From CAVVXX01 sp052389895 (GTDB lineage Bacteria; Pseudomonadota; Alphaproteobacteria; Micropepsales; Micropepsaceae), in assembly GCA_052389895.1 (NCBI GenBank), contig JBQTHM010000056.1:1-15278 (forward strand): DNA of 15,278 nt. Direction: 5' to 3'. Positions 1 through 9,590 of this stretch are shown piece by piece; within the stretch, counting starts at the first letter, position 1; each line of letters begins with the position of its first letter. A program made the position numbers and the translations under genes. The notes under the pieces were generated by a model, which saw only the letters and a program-made list of their open reading frames with translations, was not told the origin of the DNA and made no database searches.

Positions 1-150
1 TTTGGTCACGTTAAATTGTGGCTTTAGTGTCCAATCGGCTACCCAACTCGTCTTGGCCCCCTCATGGGCGCCCATGACGATGGCGTGAGCGGGTTGCGCG
101 CCGGCCCCCGCCATGTACGATCCGGCCTAACAATAAGGGAAGGGGTCTTC

Positions 151-1830
<1,680 letters not shown>

Positions 1831-1833
1831 ACC

Positions 1834-3096
1834 GTGGAGACAATCGAGCTCTTCCAGCGTCTCGGGCTTGCGCTTGCCATCGGGCTTCTTATCGGCATCG
1901 AGCGCGGCTGGCAGGAGCGCAAGGGCGAGCGCGGCTCGCGCACGGCGGGCATTCGCACATATGCGCTGATCGGATTGTTCGGGGGCGTGTGGGGCGCGCT
2001 TGCGCCCTTCACGGGCGAATGGGCGCTCGGGCTGGCGGCGGCGGCCTTCGCGGCCGCCTTCGCGGCCTATCAATGGCGCGAACAGGTGGCCAAGGACGAT
2101 TTCTCGTTCACCAGCGCCATCGTGGGCATGCTTGCCTTCGCCCTGGGTGCGCTCGCCGTGATGGGCGACATGGCGGCGGCGGCGGCCGGCGCGGTCGCGG
2201 CGACCGCACTGCTCGCCGCGCGCGCCGACCTGCACGCCTTCCTGCGCAAGCTGACCTGGCCCGAATTGCGCTCGGCCATCGTGCTGCTCACCATGACAGT
2301 GGTGCTGCTTCCCATTCTACCCGACCGCAATGTGGACCCGTGGGATGCGCTTAATCCGTATCAGCTTTGGCTCCTCACGGTTCTCATCGGCGCCATGTCG
2401 TTCGCGGGTTATGTTGCCGTGCGCGTGGCAGGCGAGAAGCAGGGATTGCTGTACGGGGGGCTTGCTGGCGGACTGGTGTCGTCAACGCTGGTGACGCTCA
2501 CCTATTCGCGCCTGGCAAAAAAACAGAAGCCGGAACAGCAGCGCAATCTTGCTACGGGCATCGCGGCGGCCTGGACCATGTCGCTGCTGCGCATGACCGC
2601 GCTGGCCGCGATCGTGACGCCCGCGATCGTACAGCCGCTAGCCGTGCCTGTTGCGGCGGCAGCGGCCGTGCTGCTTGCCACCGTCTATTTCCAGCACCGC
2701 CAGACGCCGGCCAACGGCGCCAGACTCGATCTTGGCAATCCGCTCAATCCACTGATGGTGCTGCGCTACGGCGCGTTGCTCGCCTTCATCGTGTTCGCCG
2801 CCAAGCTGCTTACCGACCAGTTCGGCCAGGCGGGCCTGCTCGGGCTTGCCGCCGTTTCCGGTGTGGCCGACGTGGATCCCATTACGCTTTCGGCGGCGCG
2901 CATGGCGGGCGGCGCGGTCAGCCTCGAACAAGCGGCTCTGGCCATCTTGATAGCGGGCGCGGCAAACCTGCTATTGCGGATCGGGCTGGCCGTCGGAATC
3001 GGGGGACCGCGCCTGGGAACCGGACTTGCGCTCGCAGGCGCGGGCGCCCTGATCGCAGGCGCGGCGGGATACATGTTCGCTTCCGGCATGGTCTAG
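1834..3096 (+). CDS. MgtC/SapB-domain and DUF4010 integral membrane protein
   Basis: Polytopic inner-membrane protein of 420 aa. The N-terminal ~125 residues carry the MgtC/SapB pattern: a glycine-rich first helix, GLLIGIERG, then AGIRTYALIGLFGG. The C-terminal part (about residues 180-415) is a DUF4010-type array of hydrophobic helices rich in Ala, Gly and Leu, including a YGGLAGGLVSSTLVTL segment. I expect about a dozen membrane segments in all. The start is GTG, 3 bp after the peptidase stop, so the ribosome site lies inside the end of the preceding gene and translation is probably coupled. MgtC itself is a virulence and Mg2+-stress modulator; for the MgtC-DUF4010 fusions no settled function is known to me, so transport or ion homeostasis is only a guess. 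pccA follows after 10 bp, suggesting co-transcription. Confidence 0.9.
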   Translation: METIELFQRLGLALAIGLLIGIERGWQERKGERGSRTAGIRTYALIGLFGGVWGALAPFTGEWALGLAAAAFAAAFAAYQWREQVAKDDFSFTSAIVGMLAFALGALAVMGDMAAAAAGAVAATALLAARADLHAFLRKLTWPELRSAIVLLTMTVVLLPILPDRNVDPWDALNPYQLWLLTVLIGAMSFAGYVAVRVAGEKQGLLYGGLAGGLVSSTLVTLTYSRLAKKQKPEQQRNLATGIAAAWTMSLLRMTALAAIVTPAIVQPLAVPVAAAAAVLLATVYFQHRQTPANGARLDLGNPLNPLMVLRYGALLAFIVFAAKLLTDQFGQAGLLGLAAVSGVADVDPITLSAARMAGGAVSLEQAALAILIAGAANLLLRIGLAVGIGGPRLGTGLALAGAGALIAGAAGYMFASGMV

Positions 3097-3106
3097 TTTT
3101 GCCTGC

Positions 3107-5084
<1,978 letters not shown>

Positions 5085-5104
<20 letters not shown>

Positions 5105-5192
5105 CCTGCTTCGCCGTCGCCGAGGCCAGTGCGAGAACGGCCGCGACGGCCAGCACATGCAGCCCGATATTGCGGAGGCGGCGCAGAGTCAT
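5085..5192 (-). CDS. Possible 35-aa single-helix membrane peptide (tentative)
   Basis: Tentative small ORF on the minus strand, in the gap between pccA and the acylphosphatase gene; its last codons overlap the pccA end. The peptide begins MTLRRLRNIG, continues with a hydrophobic stretch LHVLAVAAVLALAS, and ends in lysine, arginine and glutamate. Basic start plus one helix would suit a tiny inner-membrane protein. There is no good ribosome site in front of the ATG, and any GC-rich sequence can give such an ORF by chance. It is listed because it is the only coding candidate in this 183-bp gap; otherwise I see nothing in the gap. Confidence 0.15.
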
Positions 5193-5287
5193 GAGACCGA
5201 AATAGCGCCTGCGCGTATTCGATGCTGGTCACTTTCGCGCGAGCGGGAAATGGGCGACAGTCGCAAGACCAGTAAGGCGCGACGGAA

Positions 5288-5575
5288 ATGAGTGGCGAGA
5301 TTACAACTGTCCGTCTGAGAATCTTCGGCCGCGTGCAGGGCGTGGGATTTCGCGCCTTCGCGGTGGACGAGGCGGAGGCGCTTGGCCTGACGGGCTGGGT
5401 GCGAAATCGCCGGGACGATACGGTCGAGGTGCTGGTGTCGGGGCCGGATGAAGCCGTGAAAGCGTTCGCGGTCAGATGCGCGCGCGGGTCCGCGGCGGCG
5501 CGCGTGTCGCACATGGATATCGAACGTGCCGAACCCGACGGCGGCACCAGCTTTACCTGGAAGCCGACTGTCTAA
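5288..5575 (+). CDS. acyP: Acylphosphatase
   Basis: Small cytoplasmic enzyme (95 aa, the usual family length) that hydrolyses the carboxyl-phosphate bond of acylphosphates. Both catalytic residues are visible in their motifs: R22 in GRVQGVGFRAF, which binds the phosphate, and N40 in GWVRNRRDDTVEV, which orients the water. The two halves form the typical ferredoxin-like alpha/beta fold pattern. The ATG at 5288 gives the expected N-terminus, with a weak purine-rich AAGG stretch upstream. It lies 183 bp after pccA, so co-transcription is possible but not certain. Its stop (5573-5575) overlaps the lipB stop on the other strand by 4 bp, a convergent arrangement. A link to the neighbouring acyl-CoA pathways is unproven. 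Confidence 0.94.
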   Translation: MSGEITTVRLRIFGRVQGVGFRAFAVDEAEALGLTGWVRNRRDDTVEVLVSGPDEAVKAFAVRCARGSAAARVSHMDIERAEPDGGTSFTWKPTV

Positions 5576-6234
5576 TCGAAGATTTCGCCGAAGGAATTGC
5601 GCAGCGCGCTGTCCAAATCAGCCATCGTCGCGCATGCGCCCAGATCGGCGAGGCTGGTGACCCCGAACTTGCCCTCGTCGCGCACGCCGCAAGGAACGAT
5701 TCCAGCAAAGTGTGTAAGGTCAGGGTTCACGTTGACGGCTATGCCGTGGAACGTCACCCAGTGGCGCACGCGCACGCCAATGGCGGCAATCTTGTCTTCG
5801 CGGCCCTGCCCGCGATCAACCCAGATGCCGATGCGCCCCGGCCGACGCTCGCCCTTCACGCCGAACTGGGCTAGGGCACGGATGATCCATTCCTCCAGAT
5901 TGCGCACGAACACGCGCACGTCTGGCTTGCGCCGCTTGAGGTCGAGCATCACGTAGGCCACGCGCTGGCCGGGGCCGTGATAGGTGTATTCGCCGCCCCG
6001 CCCGGATTTGAAAACGGGAAAGCGCGCATCCAGCAGATCGCCGGGTTTCGCGCTGGTGCCCGCGGTGTAAAGCGGCGGATGTTCCAGCAGCCACACGCGC
6101 TCGGGCCCGCGGCCCCGCGCGATCTCGTCCACCCAGGCTTCCATCTGGGCGACCGCGTCGGGATAGGGGACCAGGCTCTCGGCCGTGCTCCATTTGACGG
6201 CAAGTGGCGGCGCAACGGCGGCAACGGCTCGCAT
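5572..6234 (-). CDS. lipB: Octanoyl-[acyl carrier protein]:protein N-octanoyltransferase
   Basis: Transfers octanoate from acyl carrier protein to the lipoyl domains of 2-oxoacid dehydrogenases and glycine cleavage H protein, the first step of lipoate assembly. The 220-aa length is normal. Family motifs are present: WLLEHPPLYTAGTSA, SGRGGEYTYHGPGQ, and the catalytic pair K148 (EDKIAAIGVR) and C182 (IVPCGVRDEG), matching the lysine-cysteine dyad of E. coli and mycobacterial LipB. The ATG at 6234 gives the N-terminus expected from homologues, but no Shine-Dalgarno is seen: the preceding bases on this strand are pyrimidine-rich. The tRNA-Leu gene ends only 23 nt upstream on the same strand. Branched-chain 2-oxoacid dehydrogenase, which feeds the neighbouring leucine genes, needs lipoate, but that link is inference only. 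Confidence 0.96.
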   Translation of the reverse strand: MRAVAAVAPPLAVKWSTAESLVPYPDAVAQMEAWVDEIARGRGPERVWLLEHPPLYTAGTSAKPGDLLDARFPVFKSGRGGEYTYHGPGQRVAYVMLDLKRRKPDVRVFVRNLEEWIIRALAQFGVKGERRPGRIGIWVDRGQGREDKIAAIGVRVRHWVTFHGIAVNVNPDLTHFAGIVPCGVRDEGKFGVTSLADLGACATMADLDSALRNSFGEIFD

Positions 6235-6257
6235 GGGGGAATTGAAGCAGCAGGGGA

Positions 6258-6341
6258 TGGTGCGGTCGAGAAGATTCGAACTTCCACGGGTTTCCCCGCT
6301 AGCACCTCAAGCTAGTGCGTCTACCATTCCGCCACGACCGC
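6258..6341 (-). tRNA. tRNA-Leu (anticodon GAG)
   Basis: Complete class II tRNA of 84 nt read on the minus strand. The acceptor stem GCGGTCG pairs with CGACCGC, followed by discriminator A and an encoded CCA. The anticodon stem CTAGC/GCTAG encloses the loop TTGAGGT, giving anticodon GAG, which decodes CUC and CUU. A long variable arm CGGG-GAAA-CCCG, as in leucine tRNAs, precedes the T arm GGAAG-TTCGAAT-CTTCT. All stems close apart from one G-T wobble in the T stem. It is followed after 23 nt by lipB on the same strand. No integrase or duplicated tRNA end is present, so I see no sign of its use as an attachment site here. Confidence 0.97.
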
Positions 6342-6353
6342 ATTGGGGCGCCG

Positions 6354-6382
6354 GATGTAACAAATCCCACTTCGAGTGTGAA
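6354..6382 (-). promoter_or_regulatory. Candidate sigma-70 type promoter for tRNA-Leu (and lipB)
   Basis: Reading the minus strand towards the tRNA, TTCACA (five of six matches to TTGACA) is followed, after exactly 17 bases, by TACATC, a weak -10 hexamer. Twelve bases then lead to the mature tRNA 5' end, a suitable distance for a short leader. It is the best promoter-like arrangement in the 110-bp divergent gap between the tRNA and the isovaleryl-CoA dehydrogenase gene. I saw no comparably good promoter for the plus strand. Confidence 0.4.
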
Positions 6383-6401
6383 GGGCAGCCATTCCTGAAC
6401 G

Positions 6402-6414
6402 TGGCCCTCGGCCA
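6402..6414. promoter_or_regulatory. 13-bp palindrome upstream of ivd, possible operator
   Basis: TGGCC-CTC-GGCCA is a perfect inverted repeat with 5-bp arms, 37 bp before the ivd start in the divergent tRNA/ivd intergenic region. It could bind a repressor or activator of the leucine genes, but short GC-rich palindromes are frequent in such a genome and no second copy was noticed in the window. No regulator gene is present to pair it with. Confidence 0.2.
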
Positions 6415-6451
6415 ATCGATCCGCTAGGCTTACGAAAACCTCGGGCCACGC

Positions 6452-7624
6452 ATGATTCCCAACGCCTATCCCACGCTCGATTTCGGCCTTGGCGAGACGG
6501 CCGACATGCTGCGCGACACCGTGCGCACCTTCGCCTCGGACAAGATCGCCCCGCGCGCCGAGGAAATCGACCGCAGCAACAAATTCCCCCGCGATCTGTG
6601 GCCCGAGCTCGGCAAGCTCGGCCTGCACGGCATCACGGTGGACGAGAAGTGGGGCGGGGCGGGGCTCGGCTATCTCGAGCATTGCGTGGCGATGGAAGAG
6701 GTCAGCCGCGGCTCGGCCAGCGTGGGTCTTTCTTACGGCGCGCATTCCAATCTTTGCGTGAATCAAATTTTTCGCAACGGCAATGACGAGCAGAAGAAGC
6801 GCTATCTGCCCAAGCTAATTTCCGGCGAGCACGTCGGCGCGCTGGCCATGAGCGAAGCGGGCTCCGGCTCCGATGTCGTCTCCATGCGCCTCAAGGCCGA
6901 GAAGCGCGGTTCCAAATACGTCCTCGACGGCACCAAGATGTGGATCACCAACGGCCCGCATGCGGACGTGCTCGTGGTCTATGCCAAGACCGATCCATCG
7001 GCTGGCGCCAAGGGTATCACCGCGTTTCTGGTCGAGAAGGGCTTCAAAGGCTTCAAGGTGGCGCAGAAGCTGGACAAGCTTGGCATGCGCGGCTCCGACA
7101 CCGCCGAGCTTGTGTTCGACAACTGCGAAGTGCCGGAAGAAAACGTCATGGGCAAAGCGGGCGAGGGCACCCGCATCCTGATGAGCGGGCTCGATTACGA
7201 GCGCGCGGTGCTGGCGGCGGGCTCGCTCGGCATCATGCAGGCCTGCCTCGACGTGGTGGTGCCCTATCTGCACGACCGCAAGCAGTTCGGCCAATCGATC
7301 GGCGAGTTCCAGCTTATGCAGGGCAAGCTCGCCGACATGTATGTCACGCTTTCTGCCGCGCGCGCCTATGTCTATGCGGTGGCGCGCGCCTGCGACCGCG
7401 GCGAAAAAGTGCGCAAGGATGCCGCCGGCGCCATTCTTTATGCGGGCGAGAAGGGCACCTGGATGGCGCTTGAAGCCATCCAGTGCCTGGGCGGCAATGG
7501 CTACATCAACGAATTCCCCACCGGCCGTCTGTTGCGCGATGCCAAGCTCTACGAGATCGGCGCGGGAACGAGCGAAATCCGCCGCTGGCTCATCGGCCGC
7601 GAGCTGTTTGAAGAAACGGCCTGA
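6452..7624 (+). CDS. ivd: Isovaleryl-CoA dehydrogenase
   Basis: FAD-dependent oxidation of isovaleryl-CoA to 3-methylcrotonyl-CoA in leucine breakdown, with electrons passed to ETF (also called liuA). Length 390 aa. The acyl-CoA dehydrogenase layout is complete: helical N-terminal domain, central beta domain (LAMSEAGSGSDVVSM, then MWITNGPHADVLVVYAKT), and C-terminal helices (RKQFGQSIGEFQLMQGKLAD, CLGGNGYINEFPTGRLLRD). The assignment rests on the catalytic base: Glu at E250 in MSGLDYERAVLAAGSLG, the site particular to isovaleryl-CoA dehydrogenases, while the usual acyl-CoA dehydrogenase Glu position reads EIGAGTSEIRR without a glutamate. It is first in the leucine cluster, divergent from the tRNA. 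No strong ribosome site precedes the ATG; a 13-bp palindrome lies 38 bp upstream. Confidence 0.96.
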   Translation: MIPNAYPTLDFGLGETADMLRDTVRTFASDKIAPRAEEIDRSNKFPRDLWPELGKLGLHGITVDEKWGGAGLGYLEHCVAMEEVSRGSASVGLSYGAHSNLCVNQIFRNGNDEQKKRYLPKLISGEHVGALAMSEAGSGSDVVSMRLKAEKRGSKYVLDGTKMWITNGPHADVLVVYAKTDPSAGAKGITAFLVEKGFKGFKVAQKLDKLGMRGSDTAELVFDNCEVPEENVMGKAGEGTRILMSGLDYERAVLAAGSLGIMQACLDVVVPYLHDRKQFGQSIGEFQLMQGKLADMYVTLSAARAYVYAVARACDRGEKVRKDAAGAILYAGEKGTWMALEAIQCLGGNGYINEFPTGRLLRDAKLYEIGAGTSEIRRWLIGRELFEETA

Positions 7625-7656
7625 CACACCATATATAAGACCCAGCAGGAGTTCCC

Positions 7657-8838
7657 ATGACCAATTCCGAAGTCGTCATCCTGTCCGCCGCGCGCACGGC
7701 GCTCGGCTCATTCCAGGGCGAGCTCGCCAGCGTGACCGCGCCGCAATTGGGCGCGACCGTGATCCGCGAAGCGGTAACGCGCGCAGGGCTAAAGCCGGAC
7801 GACATCAAGGAAGCGGTGATGGGCTGCGTGCTGCCGGCGGGGCTGGGCCAGGCGCCCGCGCGCCAGGCCGCGCGCTACGGCGGGCTGCCCGATGGCACGC
7901 CGTGCACGACGGTGAACAAGGTCTGCGGCTCGGGCATGAAGGCGGTGATGATCGCGGCCGACCAGTTGGCGCTCGGCCGCGCGGACATCGCGGTGGCGGG
8001 CGGCATGGAGAGCATGACCAACGCGCCCTATCTGCTGCCCAAAGTGCGGGCGGGCCTGCGCCTCGGCCACGGCGAAGTGAAGGACCACATGTTCTTGGAC
8101 GGCCTCGAAGATGCCTACGAAGGCCGCCTGATGGGAACCTTCGCCGAAGACGCGGCGCGGCATTATCAGTTTACGCGCGCAGACCAGGATGCGTACGCGA
8201 TGGAGTCGCTGAAACGCGCAAAGCGCGCCGGCGAAGACGGCTCGTTCGCGGACGAGATCGTGGCCGTGACCGTGAAATCGAAGGCGGGCGAGGCGCAGGT
8301 GACGATGGACGAGCAGCCGCGCAAGGCCGACCCCACCAAGATCCCCACGCTGAAACCGGCGTTCTCAAAAGACGGCACGGTGACGGCAGCGAACTCGTCG
8401 TCCATTTCCGATGGCGCGGCGGCGCTTGTGCTGGCGCGCGGCGATGCGGTGCCGAAGGCAGGCGCCAAGCCCCGCGCGCGCATCGTGGCGCAGGCGAGCT
8501 TTGCCCGCGAGCCAAACTGGTTCACCGCGGCGCCCGCGGGCGCCATCCAGAAAGTGCTGAAACTGGCCGACTGGTCGAAGGACGACGTCGAGCTATGGGA
8601 AATCAACGAGGCCTTCGCCAATGTCGCCATGATCGCCATGCGCGATCTCGGCCTCACTCACGACAAGGTCAACGTGAATGGCGGGGCCTGCGCGCTCGGC
8701 CACCCCATTGGCTGCTCCGGCGCGCGCCTCATCGTCACGCTGCTGCACGCGATGGAAAAGCGCGGGGCCAAGCGCGGCGTCGCTTCGCTCTGCATCGGCG
8801 GCGGCGAAGCCACAGCGGTGGCGATCGAGCGGCCGTGA
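7657..8838 (+). CDS. Acetyl-CoA C-acetyltransferase (thiolase)
   Basis: Thiolase II-type enzyme, 393 aa, interconverting acetoacetyl-CoA and two acetyl-CoA. The catalytic residues sit where they do in the biosynthetic Zoogloea enzyme: nucleophile C90 (NKVCGSGMKA), H349 (CALGHPIGCSGAR) and C379 (SLCIGGGEATA). NEAFA and the GGMESMTNAPYL loop are also present. AGGAG at 7647-7651 lies 5 bases before the ATG, and the gene follows ivd by 32 bp. In this cluster it would split the acetoacetyl-CoA that arises at the end of leucine degradation, or act on 2-methylacetoacetyl-CoA from isoleucine; sequence alone does not decide, and an atoB or phaA label would be equally defensible. Its TGA is overlapped by the GTG start of the next small gene. 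Confidence 0.93.
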   Translation: MTNSEVVILSAARTALGSFQGELASVTAPQLGATVIREAVTRAGLKPDDIKEAVMGCVLPAGLGQAPARQAARYGGLPDGTPCTTVNKVCGSGMKAVMIAADQLALGRADIAVAGGMESMTNAPYLLPKVRAGLRLGHGEVKDHMFLDGLEDAYEGRLMGTFAEDAARHYQFTRADQDAYAMESLKRAKRAGEDGSFADEIVAVTVKSKAGEAQVTMDEQPRKADPTKIPTLKPAFSKDGTVTAANSSSISDGAAALVLARGDAVPKAGAKPRARIVAQASFAREPNWFTAAPAGAIQKVLKLADWSKDDVELWEINEAFANVAMIAMRDLGLTHDKVNVNGGACALGHPIGCSGARLIVTLLHAMEKRGAKRGVASLCIGGGEATAVAIERP

Positions 8839-9050
8839 TCACGAAAACGATCTACGTATACTTGCTTAACGAGGGAACGGACGTTTGGGCGCCCGTCGAT
8901 GCCGAACATATCCGTGAGGATGTGTACCGCATAACGAATTGTCGCGGGACGGACGCAGCAACGCAATTTGGCGAAGGCGAATTGGTACGGTGCCGCCTGC
9001 ATCAGTTTTGCGATGGCGAAGGCCTGGTCGCATACGAAAAAGCAACTTAG
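8835..9050 (+). CDS. Small conserved-type hypothetical protein, 71 aa
   Basis: The reading frame starts at GTG overlapping the thiolase stop in a GTGA arrangement (8835-8838), a typical sign of translational coupling. The product has no signal peptide or membrane helix and looks like a small beta-rich domain: TIYVYLLNEGTDVWAPVDAE, then a VYRI strand, an acidic and glycine-rich turn, and a GELVRC strand. This resembles the small bacterial hypothetical proteins with a YVRLLDEGTDVWRPV-like opening, which I recognise as a recurrent pattern without known function; an SH3-like barrel is a guess. It has an unusual pair of cysteines close together near the C-terminus (VRC...QFC). It is embedded at the 3' end of a long open stretch in this frame, the upstream part of which is a shadow of the thiolase. 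Confidence 0.72.
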   Translation: MITKTIYVYLLNEGTDVWAPVDAEHIREDVYRITNCRGTDAATQFGEGELVRCRLHQFCDGEGLVAYEKAT

Positions 9051-9065
9051 AGGCGTCAAAACACA

Positions 9066-9145
9066 TTTCACCTCCCCCAGCGCGGGGAGGTCGATCCGGC
9101 GAAGCGCGGCGCGCCAAGCCGGGTTGGGTGGGGAGCGGGGGGGTG
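9066..9145 (+). repeat. GC-rich palindromic repeat, copy A
   Basis: Starts with TTTCACCTCCCCC and a CCTCCCC...GGGGAGG hairpin (9071-9090), followed by a second GC stem (CCGGC...GCCGG) and a run of guanines ending just before the next gene. The first 28 bases match, in inverted orientation, 26 of 28 bases at 9530-9557 (copy B). Similar units occur at 12682-12785 and from 15206. It fits the dispersed GC-rich palindromes seen between genes in many alphaproteobacteria. The guanine-rich 3' end lies where the ribosome site of the following gene should be. A transcription terminator role is possible, but there is no thymine run. Confidence 0.8.
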
Positions 9146-9463
9146 ATGAAAACGTTATTCCTAGCCACCATCATAATTATGGTCTCTGTTGGCGCCACAG
9201 ATGCGGCTGATGGAGTTGTCGCTTATAACAAGTCAGGGTGCGGAGGTTATTTTATCGTCGAGACAAATCTGGGATATGCGCTCCTTGAGTGGTACGGCGG
9301 TACTGACCCAGCTGAGGGTACTAGAGTGGTTGGAGATTTCGAGAGTTATGGGTTCAGAGACATCTACCTTTTGCCGGGTGGCCAAAAGACCCGGGTGTGG
9401 GTAAATGATTACTGGCTTTCCCGTACCCGAGTTATCGAGAAGATTGCCGATCACTGTAATTGA
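9146..9463 (+). CDS. Small exported protein of unknown function, 105 aa
   Basis: Begins MKTLFLATIIIMVSVGATDA, a clear Sec signal peptide with probable cleavage after Ala-Thr-Asp-Ala, leaving about 85 residues outside the cytoplasm. The mature part is rich in aromatic and glycine residues (GYALLEWYGG, FESYGFRDIYLL, TRVWVNDYWLSR) and has one cysteine near each end (SGCGG and DHCN), which could form a disulphide. I do not recognise the family. The ATG at 9146 is chosen because it starts the signal peptide and follows a purine-rich stretch at 9130-9143; the frame stays open upstream to 8939, through the repeat. Hand counting over 9181-9360 gives about 52% G+C against about 70% in nearby mccB sequence. 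With inverted repeats on both sides, this suggests an inserted or recently acquired gene. Confidence 0.72.
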   Translation: MKTLFLATIIIMVSVGATDAADGVVAYNKSGCGGYFIVETNLGYALLEWYGGTDPAEGTRVVGDFESYGFRDIYLLPGGQKTRVWVNDYWLSRTRVIEKIADHCN

Positions 9464-9482
9464 ACCAAACTGACCCACTATT

Positions 9483-9557
9483 GGGTGGGGGCTGACTGGC
9501 GTTCCCCCCACCCGGCTCGCTACGCTCGCCGACCTCCCCGCGTTGGGGGAGGTAAAA
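9483..9557 (-). repeat. GC-rich palindromic repeat, copy B (inverted relative to copy A)
   Basis: Contains three potential hairpins: GGGTGGGGG (9483-9491) with CCCCCACCC (9505-9513), a perfect 9-bp stem; CGGC...GCCG around 9513-9531, with an internal two-base mismatch; and CCTCCCC...GGGGAGG at about 9533-9552. The outer 28 bases (9530-9557) are the inverted copy of 9066-9093, with two differences. It sits between the small exported protein gene and mccB. The first hairpin begins 20 bases after the stop of the small gene and could attenuate transcription, but no thymine run follows. Confidence 0.8.
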
Positions 9558-9575
9558 TCCGATCTCGAATCGCGC

Positions 9576-9590
9576 GGGGCCATGAATTGA
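9576..9590 (+). promoter_or_regulatory. mccB ribosome site, out-of-frame ATG AAT TGA, and TTG start
   Basis: GGGG at 9576-9579 lies 7 bases before a TTG at 9587 that begins the N-terminus expected from homologues. An ATG at 9582 is in another frame and opens a two-codon ORF, ATG-AAT-TGA (9582-9590), whose stop overlaps the TTG. The ATG is only 2 bases from the GGGG, too close for good initiation, so spacing favours TTG. The nested ATG may still compete for ribosomes. Confidence 0.55.

Noticed and set aside
64..150. Upstream in-frame ATG of the M28 peptidase at 64
   Set aside because: It would place 29 residues before a good signal peptide; the ATG at 151 has a clear ribosome site.
6258..6341. 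tRNA-Leu as an integration site for a mobile island
   Set aside because: No integrase, no duplicated tRNA 3' end and no change of base composition beside it.
7341..8834. Long plus-strand open frame overlapping ivd and the thiolase gene
   Set aside because: Arg-rich out-of-frame translation of two certain genes. Only its 3' end, from the GTG at 8835, looks like a true small gene.
9066..9557. Repeats read as a CRISPR array
   Set aside because: Only two copies, inverted, with a coding gene between them; no regular direct repeats or spacers and no cas genes.
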